DNA of 26,590 nt from contig JAYVYJ010000333.1 in the NCBI GenBank assembly GCA_043784465.1, positions 1-26,590 of the forward strand. The letters are read 5' to 3'. Source of the DNA: Roseiarcus sp043784465. GTDB taxonomy: Bacteria > Pseudomonadota > Alphaproteobacteria > Rhizobiales > Beijerinckiaceae. Below the pieces are notes generated by a model that saw only the letters and a list, made by a program, of their open reading frames with translations, was not told the origin of the DNA and made no database searches. Of the stretch, positions 1-7,259 are shown in pieces; position 1 is the stretch's first letter; each line of letters opens with the position of its first letter. The position numbers and the translations under genes are program-made.

Positions 1-28
1 CCGACCTCGCCGCCGCAACGGAGACCTC

Positions 29-319
29 ATGCGCGCCGTTCTCGATATCGTCTTTCTGGTCCTCAATCTCTACGGCTATGTCATCATCGCGACTGCGGTC
101 ATGTCGTGGCTCATCGCGTTCAACGTGGTGAATATCCGCAACGATCTCGTGCGTTCGGTCCTCAATACGCTCAACGCCCTGACGGAGCCGTTCCTGAGCC
201 GCATCCGCCGCGTTCTGCCCTATACGGGCGGCGTAGATCTCTCGCCCGTCGTGCTTTACCTGCTGCTCTTGCTGATCGAACGCGTCATCGCCCTTTACAT
301 CTACCCTTACGTGTTCTGA
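29..319 (+). CDS. yggT: YggT family membrane protein
   Basis: The 96-residue product is a small integral membrane protein of the YggT family, whose role is not well defined. Two hydrophobic spans are visible, at about residues 5-30 and 70-92. The intervening stretch with LNALTEPFLSRIRRVLP is the family hallmark. A GGAG ribosome binding site lies 5 bases before the ATG. It ends 7 bases before mch and is probably co-transcribed with it. Family assignment is firm; function is not. Confidence 0.88.
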   Translation: MRAVLDIVFLVLNLYGYVIIATAVMSWLIAFNVVNIRNDLVRSVLNTLNALTEPFLSRIRRVLPYTGGVDLSPVVLYLLLLLIERVIALYIYPYVF

Positions 320-326
320 GCGACGA

Positions 327-1376
327 ATGAGCAAGACCGGGTCGGGCCGCTTCTTCGAGGATTTCCGCGTCGGGCAGTCGCTGCGGCACGCGACGCCGCG
401 CAGCCTCAACGCAGGCGACGCCTCGCTCTATTCGGCGATCTACGGGACGCGGTTCGCGGTGCAGAGCGCCGACACATTCGCGCAAGGGTTGGGCTACCGA
501 CGCGCCCCCCTCGACGACCTCCTGGCGTTCCATATGGTGTTCGGCAAATCGGTGCCCGACGTATCGCTAAACGCGGTCGCCAACCTCGGCTATGCGGAGG
601 GGCGGTTTCTCAAAGCCGTCTACCCGGGCGACACGTTGAACGCGGTTTCGGACGTCATCGGCCTGAAGGAGAATTCCAACCGCCAGGCCGGCGTTGTCTA
701 TGTGCGCACGCGCGGCGCCAACCAGCACGGCGAGACGGTGCTCGAATATGTGCGCTGGGTCATGGTGCGCAAGCGCGATCCGGAGGCGGCCGCGCCCGGG
801 ACGATCGTGCCCGAAACCGCCGAACGCATCGCGCCGGAGGATCTGGGCGCGGCGTGCCCCGCGCTCGACCTTGGCCGCTACGACTTTGGCCTCGCGGGCG
901 CGCCGCACCGGTTCGGCGACTATGCGGCGGGCGAGCGGATTGACCATGTCGACGGCGTAACGGTCGAGGAATCCGACCATATGCTGGCCACTCGGCTCTA
1001 TCAGAACACGGCCAAGGTGCATTTCAACCAGTTCAGCGAAGGTCAGGGGCGCTTCGGGCGGCGGCTGATCTACGGGGGGCATGTCATTTCGCTCGCCCGC
1101 GCTCTGAGTTTCAATGGGCTCGCCAATGCGTTCCATGTCGCTGCGATCAACGCCGGGCGCCATGTCGCGCCGCTGTTTGCGGGCGACACGGTGTTTGCGT
1201 GGAGCGAGATCCTGGAGACGGCGGATCTGCCGGGCCGGGTGGACGTCGGCGCGCTGCGGGTGCGGCTGGTCGCAACCAAGAACCGGCCTTGCGCGGATTT
1301 CCCCTACAAGGCGGGCGAAGGCTACGATCCCGCGGTGGTGCTGGACCTCGACCTCTGGCTGCTGATCCCGCGCTGA
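327..1376 (+). CDS. mch: mesaconyl-CoA hydratase (beta-methylmalyl-CoA dehydratase), MaoC type
   Basis: This 349-residue protein closely resembles the Rhodobacter sphaeroides mesaconyl-C1-CoA hydratase of the ethylmalonyl-CoA pathway (about 343 aa), which interconverts mesaconyl-CoA and beta-methylmalyl-CoA during acetyl-CoA assimilation. It is a tandem MaoC/hot-dog protein. Recognisable blocks are GRFFEDFRVGQ at the N-terminus, VLEYVRWVMVRKRDP near residue 140, RLYQNTAKVHFN near 220 and YGGHVISLARALSFNGLANA near 245. The stop TGA shares one base with the next start (TGATG), so the 110-aa gene downstream is translationally coupled. Other pathway genes (mcl, ecm, ccr) are not in the window. 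The product identification is strong; the symbol follows Rhodobacter usage. Confidence 0.92.
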   Translation: MSKTGSGRFFEDFRVGQSLRHATPRSLNAGDASLYSAIYGTRFAVQSADTFAQGLGYRRAPLDDLLAFHMVFGKSVPDVSLNAVANLGYAEGRFLKAVYPGDTLNAVSDVIGLKENSNRQAGVVYVRTRGANQHGETVLEYVRWVMVRKRDPEAAAPGTIVPETAERIAPEDLGAACPALDLGRYDFGLAGAPHRFGDYAAGERIDHVDGVTVEESDHMLATRLYQNTAKVHFNQFSEGQGRFGRRLIYGGHVISLARALSFNGLANAFHVAAINAGRHVAPLFAGDTVFAWSEILETADLPGRVDVGALRVRLVATKNRPCADFPYKAGEGYDPAVVLDLDLWLLIPR

Positions 1377-1708
1377 TGCGTCTGCCGCCCGACACGGTTC
1401 TGCTGTGCGGCGCCGAACCGCCTCCCGAGCTTGCGGCGGTCTGGGCGCAGGAGCGGCTGGCCGTTCTCCCCCTGCCCGCCCCTGAGCGGCTCGAAGCGGC
1501 GTTGGAGGCGCTGGGGACGACGACGGTGGTGGTGGTGGGCGACGGCGCGGCTGAGGCGGCGGCTTTGGGGTTTCGCGTGTTCTGGCTGGGGCCGGACCCG
1601 GCGCCCGACGGCGTACGCGCCGTCAGCCTCGCAGAGACGCTCGCCGCCGCGCGGCTCGCCCGCGCGCGCGAGCGCTGGAAAGCGGCGCGACGCCCCGCTT
1701 CAGGTTAA
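1376..1708 (+). CDS. hypothetical protein, coupled to mch
   Basis: A 110-residue product is read from an ATG that overlaps the mch stop codon by one base. It is rich in Ala, Pro, Leu and Arg. A hydrophobic beta-strand-like core, TTTVVVVGDGAAEAAALGF at about residues 48-66, is followed by a basic C-terminus. The VVVVGDGAAE segment looks like a nucleotide- or cofactor-type loop but is too short to assign. The gene converges on ligC, and the two ends overlap by 9 bases. I do not recognise the family. The tight coupling supports it being real, but the high GC content leaves open a chance frame. Confidence 0.5.
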   Translation: MRLPPDTVLLCGAEPPPELAAVWAQERLAVLPLPAPERLEAALEALGTTTVVVVGDGAAEAAALGFRVFWLGPDPAPDGVRAVSLAETLAAARLARARERWKAARRPASG

Positions 1709-2653
1709 CTGCTTCTCCAGAGCGTCGAGCGTCCGGTAACAGGCCAACACCTGCGACGCGCCCGCATTGGGCTCGCGCCCCTGGCGGATCGCGGCGAAAA
1801 ACTCGCGGTCCTGCAACTCGATGCCGTTCATGCTGACGTCGACATTGGACACGTCGATCTTCTCATCCTTGGCCGTGAACAGATCGTCGTAACGCGCGAT
1901 ATAGGTCGCGGTGTCGCCGATGTAGCGGAAGAACGTGCCGAGCGGGCCGTCGTTGTTAAAGGACAGAGACAGCGAACAGATAGCGCCGTTTTGGGCCTTC
2001 AACTGGATGCTCATGTCCATCGCGATGCCCAACGTGGGATGGATCGGTCCCTGCACGGCGTTGGCTTGCACGATGGGGCTGCCCGCCTGCCAGGCGAACA
2101 GGTCCACCGTATGCGCCGCGTGGTGCCACAACAGGTGATCGGTCCAGGAGCGCGGCTGGCCGAGCGCGTTGATGTTGGTGCGGCGGAAAAAATAGGTCTG
2201 CACGTCCATTTGCAGAATGTTGAAAGCGCCCCTTTCGATGCGCTTCCTCACAAACTGATGGCTGGGGTTGAAGCGCCGCGTGTGGCCGACCATCGCCACG
2301 AGGCCGGTTTTGTGCTGAAGCGCGACCACGGCCTCGGCGTCCTTCAGGCAGTCGGCGAGCGGAATTTCGACCTGCACATGCTTGCCCGCCTCAAGACACT
2401 GGATCGCCTGGGCGGCGTGCATCTGGGTGGGCGTAGCCAGAATCACGGCGTCGAGGCCGGGTTGCCTGAGCGCTTCGGCGAGGTCGGTGGTGGCGTGGGG
2501 AACGCCATATTTCGCGGCGGCCTCCTGCGTCTTGTCGAGTTCGCGCCCGACGACGCTGATGCACTCGACGCCTTCGATCAACTTGATCGCGTCGAGATGC
2601 TTGAGGCCGAAGGCGCCGGCCCCGGCGAGCGCGACTTTGAGGGGTTTGGTCAT
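1700..2653 (-). CDS. ligC: 4-carboxy-2-hydroxymuconate-6-semialdehyde dehydrogenase
   Basis: The 317-residue protein is of the Gfo/Idh/MocA family. It oxidises the cyclised hemiacetal of the ring-fission product to 2-pyrone-4,6-dicarboxylate with NAD(P)+. The Rossmann loop GAGAFG is at residues 11-16, the family E-x-P sequence (EIPLA) near 96, and a histidine-rich active-site block WHHAAHTVDLF near 176-186. The start was set at the ATG of MTKPLKVAL, which follows a GGAG site; the upstream in-frame extension is low-complexity repeat DNA. It is the last gene of the lig operon, separated from ligB by 150 bp holding a palindromic repeat. The length matches LigC/PmdC (about 315-320 aa). Confidence 0.9.
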   Translation of the reverse strand: MTKPLKVALAGAGAFGLKHLDAIKLIEGVECISVVGRELDKTQEAAAKYGVPHATTDLAEALRQPGLDAVILATPTQMHAAQAIQCLEAGKHVQVEIPLADCLKDAEAVVALQHKTGLVAMVGHTRRFNPSHQFVRKRIERGAFNILQMDVQTYFFRRTNINALGQPRSWTDHLLWHHAAHTVDLFAWQAGSPIVQANAVQGPIHPTLGIAMDMSIQLKAQNGAICSLSLSFNNDGPLGTFFRYIGDTATYIARYDDLFTAKDEKIDVSNVDVSMNGIELQDREFFAAIRQGREPNAGASQVLACYRTLDALEKQLT

Positions 2654-2671
2654 GAAAGCTCCCGCCGGCCG

Positions 2672-2791
2672 CAAGGGCCGGGCTTGTCCCGGCCATCCAC
2701 GCCGTTGAGGGACGCGGCGGCCGGCGTGATGAACAACAAAGCGCCTGCTCACGGCGCGGCGTGGACGCCCCGCGCAAGGCCGGGCATTACG
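2672..2791. repeat. degenerate palindromic intergenic repeat between ligB and ligC
   Basis: The 150-bp ligB-ligC spacer holds a hairpin GGCCGGG-CTTGT-CCCGGCC at 2676-2694. It is followed by TCCACGCC, whose reverse complement GGCGTGGA opens the second arm at about 2757-2790. The layout (two facing hairpin arms around a central segment) and the wording GGCC-CTTGT-GGCCATCCACG match the better preserved element at 16474-16618. On the lig mRNA it would form a structured spacer. It is an interspersed repeat rather than a gene. Confidence 0.55.
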
Positions 2792-2803
2792 ATGCGGCAG
2801 GGT

Positions 2804-3661
2804 TCAGGTGGCGTTCTCCAATATCAGATGCCCGACCGCGGTGTTGGACGCGGGCACGTGATAAAACCGATGCGCGACCCTCGGCTTGGGGCCGCCCCGC
2901 ACGTCCGCCATCGCGCCGCGTGCGATCAGCCACATCACGAGTTCGATGCCTTCCGATCCCGCCTCGCGGACGTAGTCGATGTTGGGCATTTTCGCGAGTT
3001 TGGCGGGATCGGCGATCAGATCGTCGAGGAAGCGATTGTCCCATTCGCGGTTGATGAGGCCCGCGCGCGGTCCCTGTAATTGATGGCTCATGCCGCCCGT
3101 GCCCCAAACCTGCACGTTGAGATCTTGCGGAAAACTCTCGATCGCCCGCCCGATCGCCTTGCCCAGCGCGAAGCAGCGCGCGCCCGAGGGCACGGGATGT
3201 TGCACGACATTCACGGCGAACGGGATGATCTTGCACGGCCATGCCTCCACTTCGCCAAACGCACAGGTCAGCGGCACGGTGAGGCCGTGGTCGACGTCGA
3301 TCTCGTTGACCATCGTGAGGTCGAAATCCTGCTGGATGACTTCGGAGGCCACGTGACTGGCGAGTTCGGGATGGCCGTAGACCATGGGCACCGGACGGCG
3401 GCCGTAGCCTTCGTCGGCGGGCTGGAACTCCGGCCCCGTCATGATGGCGAAAGTCGGCACCATCTGAAGGCTGAAGGCGGTGGCGTGATCGTTGTAGACG
3501 AGGAAGATGACGTCCGGTTTGGCGTTCCGCTCCCATTGTTTGGTGAAGTCGTAGCCGGCGAACACCGGCTTCCAGTAGTCTTCCCCCGTCTTGCCGAGAT
3601 CGAAAGCGGCGCCGACGGCGGGGATGTGGGACGTGTAGAGCGATGCAGTGATGCGGGCCAT
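2804..3661 (-). CDS. ligB: protocatechuate 4,5-dioxygenase, beta (catalytic) subunit
   Basis: The 285-residue catalytic subunit of the class III extradiol dioxygenase LigAB opens the protocatechuate ring between C4 and C5. Iron ligands known from Sphingobium LigB (His12, His61, Glu242) correspond here to His12 (in SHIPAVGAAF), His59 (in YNDHATAF) and Glu240 (in EAGSEGIELVMW). The catalytic base His195 corresponds to His193 (in GTGGMSHQLQGPR). The ATG lies 5 bases after the ligA stop codon, with AGGGA upstream. All key residues are kept, so the enzyme should be active. It works as a complex with LigA in the cytoplasm. Confidence 0.96.
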   Translation of the reverse strand: MARITASLYTSHIPAVGAAFDLGKTGEDYWKPVFAGYDFTKQWERNAKPDVIFLVYNDHATAFSLQMVPTFAIMTGPEFQPADEGYGRRPVPMVYGHPELASHVASEVIQQDFDLTMVNEIDVDHGLTVPLTCAFGEVEAWPCKIIPFAVNVVQHPVPSGARCFALGKAIGRAIESFPQDLNVQVWGTGGMSHQLQGPRAGLINREWDNRFLDDLIADPAKLAKMPNIDYVREAGSEGIELVMWLIARGAMADVRGGPKPRVAHRFYHVPASNTAVGHLILENAT

Positions 3662-3666
3662 GATCG

Positions 3667-4077
3667 TCAATCCCTGTTGCGCTGGGCGTCGCCGTCTTCG
3701 CCGATGCGGCGGTTGCCCTCGACGCTGCGCCCGCCCGCGATCATCATGGCGCGGTAATCCTCCTCGCTCATGCCGGTCATCGAGCCCGCCATCTGCTGAA
3801 AGCTCTTGCCGTCGGTGGCTCCGATCTTGGCGAGGAAATAGATGTTGCCGCCAAGCGCCATCATGCGGTTGAGGTCGCGGGCCAATACCGCCTGCTTCTG
3901 GTCCTCGGCCATCTTCCATTCGTCGAGATAGGCGCGCTCGTTCGCCTTGAAGCGCGTGCGGTTGTCGGCCTTCATCAGCGACATGCAAAACTGGTTGAGC
4001 CAATAGCCTTTACGCGCCTGCTCGGCGTCGAAGACGATGGTGCCGGGAATGTCCTTGAAATCCTTGTCGAGCGACAT
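3667..4077 (-). CDS. ligA: protocatechuate 4,5-dioxygenase, alpha subunit
   Basis: The 136-residue small subunit of LigAB covers the active site of the LigB subunit; LigA of Sphingobium is about 139 aa. The blocks WLNQFCMSLMKADNRTRF (about residues 26-43), AYLDEW and MMALGGNIYFLAKIGATDGKS are characteristic. The start ATG shares one base with the ligI stop (TGATG on the minus strand), with GGAG 8 bases upstream, so ligI and ligA are coupled. The alpha and beta subunits are separate genes here, unlike fused homologues in some gallate dioxygenases. Confidence 0.95.
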   Translation of the reverse strand: MSLDKDFKDIPGTIVFDAEQARKGYWLNQFCMSLMKADNRTRFKANERAYLDEWKMAEDQKQAVLARDLNRMMALGGNIYFLAKIGATDGKSFQQMAGSMTGMSEEDYRAMMIAGGRSVEGNRRIGEDGDAQRNRD

Positions 4078-5009
4078 CAGTTGCACTCCTGCTCGGGCCA
4101 ATAGAGGCGCATCGGGTTGTCGACCAGCAGCTTGCGCTGTAGCTCGGGCGTGGGCGCAATCGCCGGGATGAAATCGACCAGCAGGCCGTCGTCGGGCATG
4201 TGGCCCTTGAGGTTGGGGTGAGGCCAGTCCGTGCCCCACAATACGCGGTCGGGAAATTCCTCGATAACGCGGCGCGCGAAGGGAATTACGTCGCGGTAGG
4301 GCGACCGCTCGCCGTCGATCGCGGGCGGGCCGGAGACGGACAGCCGCTCGGGACAGGAAACCTTGCTCCAGACGTTTTCATGCTCGCGCATCAATTTGAG
4401 GAACAGCTTGAATTCCGGACCGTCGAGAGGGTGGGTCAGGTCGGGACGGCCCATGTGATCGACCACGACGGTCGTGGGCAGCGCGGTGAAGAAATCCCAC
4501 AGTTCCGGCAGATCGACGGCCTCGAAATAGATGACGACGTGCCAGCCGAGCTTCGCCACCCGCCCGGCGATCTCCATGAGTTCGTCTCGCGGGGTGAAAT
4601 CCACGAGGCGCTTGACGAAATTGAAGCGCACGCCGCGAACCCCGGCTTCATGCAGGCTTTGCAAATCGGCGTCTCCGACGCTGCGCCTGACGGTGGCGAT
4701 TCCTCGCGCGCGGCCCCCGCTGGCGCGGCAGGCGTCGACCAGCGCGCTGTTGTCGGCGCCATGGCAGGTCGCCTGCACGATTACGTTGCGGGTGAAACCC
4801 AGCCGGTCGCGCAAGGCGAAGAGCTGTCGTTTGCTGGCGTCGCAAGGCGTGTATTTGCGCTCGGGCGCGTAGGGGAATTCCGCGCCGGGCCCAAACACGT
4901 GGCAATGCGCGTCCACGGCGCCTGGCGGCGCGACGAAGCGAGGCTTTGAAGGGCCGTCATACCAATCAAGCCAGCCTTTGGTCTTTTCGAAGGCCTGCCT
5001 AGTCGACAT
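4077..5009 (-). CDS. ligI: 2-pyrone-4,6-dicarboxylate hydrolase
   Basis: The 310-residue amidohydrolase-superfamily lactonase hydrolyses 2-pyrone-4,6-dicarboxylate to oxalomesaconate. The first-strand motif DAHCHVFGP gives His35 and His37. HMGRPD (about 185-190) and the terminal-strand Asp261 in LWGTDWPHP are the expected active-site elements; LigI of Sphingobium works without a bound metal. It is somewhat longer than the Sphingobium protein (293 aa), mainly at the N-terminus. The start (MSTRQAF) overlaps the end of ligK by 11 bases, which suggests coupled translation. PmdD is the equivalent name in Comamonas. Confidence 0.95.
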   Translation of the reverse strand: MSTRQAFEKTKGWLDWYDGPSKPRFVAPPGAVDAHCHVFGPGAEFPYAPERKYTPCDASKRQLFALRDRLGFTRNVIVQATCHGADNSALVDACRASGGRARGIATVRRSVGDADLQSLHEAGVRGVRFNFVKRLVDFTPRDELMEIAGRVAKLGWHVVIYFEAVDLPELWDFFTALPTTVVVDHMGRPDLTHPLDGPEFKLFLKLMREHENVWSKVSCPERLSVSGPPAIDGERSPYRDVIPFARRVIEEFPDRVLWGTDWPHPNLKGHMPDDGLLVDFIPAIAPTPELQRKLLVDNPMRLYWPEQECN

Positions 5010-5682
5010 ATCTGAGCCCCGCCTTTTCGAGCGGCTCGCGCATTTTGTACATATCGAGGCCCAGCACGCCGGAGGCCAGCTTCTCGCGCTTCTCCGCCTC
5101 GTTGGCTTCGCGGGCCTTCGCCGCTGCAAGCGTGCGCGCGGCCCATGCGGCGGGGACGACGACCACGCCGTCGTCGTCGGCCACGATAACGTCGCCGGGG
5201 TTGACCGCCGCCCCCGCGCAGACGATTGCAATGTTGACAGAGCCGATTGTCGCCTTGATCGTGCCCTTGGCGCTGACGCCCTTGCTCCAGACCGGGAAAC
5301 CCATTTCGGTGAGCGTCCTCACGTCGCGCACTCCCGCGTCGATGATGAGCGCGCGGGCGCCGCGCGCCATGAACGACGTAGCGAGAAGATCGCCGAAATA
5401 GCCGTCCGTGCATTCCGCCGTGATCGCCGCCACGACGATGTCGCCGGGCTGGATCTGCTCGGCGACGACATGCATCATCCAGTTGTCGCCGGGATGCAGC
5501 AGCACCGTCACCGCCGTGCCCGACACGCTCGCGCCCATGTAGATCGGGCGCATGTAGGGTTTCATCAATCCGACGCGGCCCATCGCCTCGTGAACGGTCG
5601 CGGCGCCGTATCGGGCGAGGCCGTCGGTCGGCTCGCGGTCGGCGCGCACGATGTTGCGTTTGACGATTCCCAGTTCGGTCAT
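4999..5682 (-). CDS. ligK: 4-carboxy-4-hydroxy-2-oxoadipate / HMG aldolase
   Basis: The 227-residue class II pyruvate aldolase of the RraA-like fold cleaves 4-carboxy-4-hydroxy-2-oxoadipate to pyruvate and oxaloacetate, the last step of the pathway. The signature GDLLATSFMARGARALIIDAG is followed by VRDVRTL, where Arg119-Asp120 match the catalytic Arg-Asp pair known in Pseudomonas HMG/CHA aldolase. The C-terminus carries a helical extension typical of LigK/PmdF. A GGAGG site lies 5 bases before the ATG and overlaps the ligJ stop codon region. Confidence 0.95.
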   Translation of the reverse strand: MTELGIVKRNIVRADREPTDGLARYGAATVHEAMGRVGLMKPYMRPIYMGASVSGTAVTVLLHPGDNWMMHVVAEQIQPGDIVVAAITAECTDGYFGDLLATSFMARGARALIIDAGVRDVRTLTEMGFPVWSKGVSAKGTIKATIGSVNIAIVCAGAAVNPGDVIVADDDGVVVVPAAWAARTLAAAKAREANEAEKREKLASGVLGLDMYKMREPLEKAGLRYVD

Positions 5683-5691
5683 CGAAGCCTC

Positions 5692-6720
5692 CTAGCGCCC
5701 CTGCGCCTTCAACACCGCGTCGAGGCGCGGATAGACGCGGCGTGCGTTGCCCTCAAAGATCGCTCGGCGCTCATTTGCGTCGAGGTTGGGCGTCGCCTCG
5801 ACATAGCGTCTGGTGTCGTCGTAGTTGTGGCCGGTCTCGGGGTCGATCCCGCGCACGGCGCCAATCATCTCGCTGGCGAACAGCACGTTCTCCACCGGGA
5901 TCACCTTGGTCAGAAGATCGACGCCGGGTTGATGATAGACGCAGGTGTCGAAGAACACGTTGTTCAACAGATGGTCCTTGAGCAGGGGCTTCTTCAATTC
6001 CTGCGCCAAACCTCGATAGCGGCCCCAGTGATAGGGCGCGGCGCCGCCGCCGTGCGGAATGACGAAGCGCAGCGTCGGGAAATCCCTGAACAGGTCGCCC
6101 TGAATCAACTGCATCACGGCGGTGGTGTCGGCGTTGATGTAATGGGCCCCAGTGGTGTGGAAGCAGGCGTTGCAGCTCGTCGAGACATGGATCATCGCCG
6201 GGATGTCGTATTCGACCATCTTCTCGTAGATCGGATACCAGTGACGGTCGGTCAGCGGCGGGCTGCGCCAATAGCCGCCCGAGGGGTCGGGGTTGAGGTT
6301 AATCCCGACGAAGCCGTAGTCGCGGATGCAGCGGTCGAGTTCGGGAATGCAGGTTTTCGGGTCTACGCCGGGACTCTGCGGCAGCATCGCCGCGCCGATG
6401 AAATGCTGCGGGAACAGGCCGACGACGCGGTGGATCAATTCGTTGCAGATCGCCGCCCAGGCTGAGGACACCTCGAAATCGCCGATGTGATGCGCCATGA
6501 AACTCGCGCGCGGACTGAAAATCGTCAGATCGCTGCCACGCTCACGCATCTGGCGAAGCTGGTTGGCCTCGATGGTCTCGCGCAGTTCGTCGTCGGAGAT
6601 CGAAAGGTCGGAGACTTTCGGACGCCGCGCGGCGTCGCCCAGCGCGGCGATCTGCCGGTTGCGCCAGTCTTCGAGCGCCTTGGGCGCGGTTGTGTAATGG
6701 CCGTGGCAGTCGATGATCAT
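5692..6720 (-). CDS. ligJ: 4-oxalomesaconate hydratase
   Basis: The 342-residue zinc-dependent amidohydrolase-superfamily hydratase converts the enol form of oxalomesaconate to 4-carboxy-4-hydroxy-2-oxoadipate. Residues agree in number with those described for Sphingobium LigJ: His6 and His8 (DCHGHY), His178 (AMIHVSTS), His223 (IPHGGG) and Glu284 (FASEMIGAVRG). It is the first gene of the operon, with GGGGGAGG 4 bases before its ATG and a plausible sigma-70-type promoter about 20-45 bp upstream. The gene order J-K-I-A-B-C equals pmdEFDABC of Comamonas as I recall it. Confidence 0.95.
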   Translation of the reverse strand: MIIDCHGHYTTAPKALEDWRNRQIAALGDAARRPKVSDLSISDDELRETIEANQLRQMRERGSDLTIFSPRASFMAHHIGDFEVSSAWAAICNELIHRVVGLFPQHFIGAAMLPQSPGVDPKTCIPELDRCIRDYGFVGINLNPDPSGGYWRSPPLTDRHWYPIYEKMVEYDIPAMIHVSTSCNACFHTTGAHYINADTTAVMQLIQGDLFRDFPTLRFVIPHGGGAAPYHWGRYRGLAQELKKPLLKDHLLNNVFFDTCVYHQPGVDLLTKVIPVENVLFASEMIGAVRGIDPETGHNYDDTRRYVEATPNLDANERRAIFEGNARRVYPRLDAVLKAQGR

Positions 6721-6739
6721 GCCGCCTCCCCCGCCACGC

Positions 6740-6767
6740 AGGATAGACCCGGCGCGCGCGATCGCAA
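6740..6767 (-). promoter_or_regulatory. candidate sigma-70 promoter of the lig operon
   Basis: On the minus strand TTGCGA (6762-6767) and TATCCT (6740-6745) are separated by 16 bp and lie about 20 bp before the ligJ start. Each hexamer matches the consensus at 4 of 6 positions. It is the best site in the 152-bp ligJ/DUF2177 spacer, but there is no direct proof. Confidence 0.4.
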
Positions 6768-6840
6768 GCCTGCCTTGGCGCCGATGGCTGGATTTGAAAA
6801 CCCCGTGAACTTCATGCGACCCATGAGCGTATTCGATCTG

Positions 6841-6858
6841 TCCGGCGCCTTCGCCGGA
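6841..6858 (+). other. hairpin directly before a ribosome binding site
   Basis: TCCGGCG-CCTT-CGCCGGA is a perfect 7-bp stem with a 4-base loop, ending 2 bases before the GAGGAGG site of the DUF2177 gene. It lies in the likely leader RNA. It could mask or present the ribosome binding site, or simply be a structural repeat. There is no T-run, so it is not a classical terminator. Confidence 0.45.
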
Positions 6859-6872
6859 TCGAGGAGGCGCGG

Positions 6873-7259
6873 ATGGGAAAAATGTTGGCGGTCTATGTCG
6901 CGGCGATGGTGGCCATGCTTGTTCCCGACGCGGGCTGGCTCGCGATCATGGGACCCGCCCTCTACCGGCCCGCGCTGGGCGACATGATGGCGGCGAATTT
7001 CTCGCCCATCCCGGCGGTGCTGTTCTATCTGCTCTATGTCGCGGGCCTTACGTATTTTTCGGCCAGCGACACGCTCGCGAGTTCGGCGGCCAAGGGCGCA
7101 TTCTTCGGACTGTGCGCCTACGGCACCTACGACCTCACCAACAACGCGACGCTGAAGAACTGGCCGGCCTATCTGACGGTCGCCGATCTGATCTGGGGCA
7201 CGCTGCTGTCAGGCTTCGCGGCGGGCGTCGCTTTTCTTGTTCGCGAAAGATTAGCCTAG
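6873..7259 (+). CDS. DUF2177 family membrane protein
   Basis: The 128-residue protein has about four hydrophobic segments (roughly 5-26, 44-62, 72-90 and 103-122). The family wording FYLLYVAGLTYFSAS and GAFFGLCAYGTYDLTNNATLKNWP identifies DUF2177, whose function is unknown. A strong GAGGAGG site lies 5 bases before the ATG. It ends tail to tail with the DUF1295 gene, overlapping by 4 bases. In several proteobacteria DUF2177 genes sit with CFA-synthase, DUF1365, DUF1295 and ECF sigma genes, which is also the case here. A role in membrane lipid modification or envelope stress is an inference from context only. Confidence 0.82.
   Translation: MGKMLAVYVAAMVAMLVPDAGWLAIMGPALYRPALGDMMAANFSPIPAVLFYLLYVAGLTYFSASDTLASSAAKGAFFGLCAYGTYDLTNNATLKNWPAYLTVADLIWGTLLSGFAAGVAFLVRERLA

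Noticed and set aside
4978..6465. A long plus-strand open frame opposite ligI, ligK and ligJ.
   Set aside because: It is antisense to genes with intact catalytic motifs; such frames are expected by chance in GC-rich DNA and the translation is Arg/Val/His/Ala-rich with no known motif.
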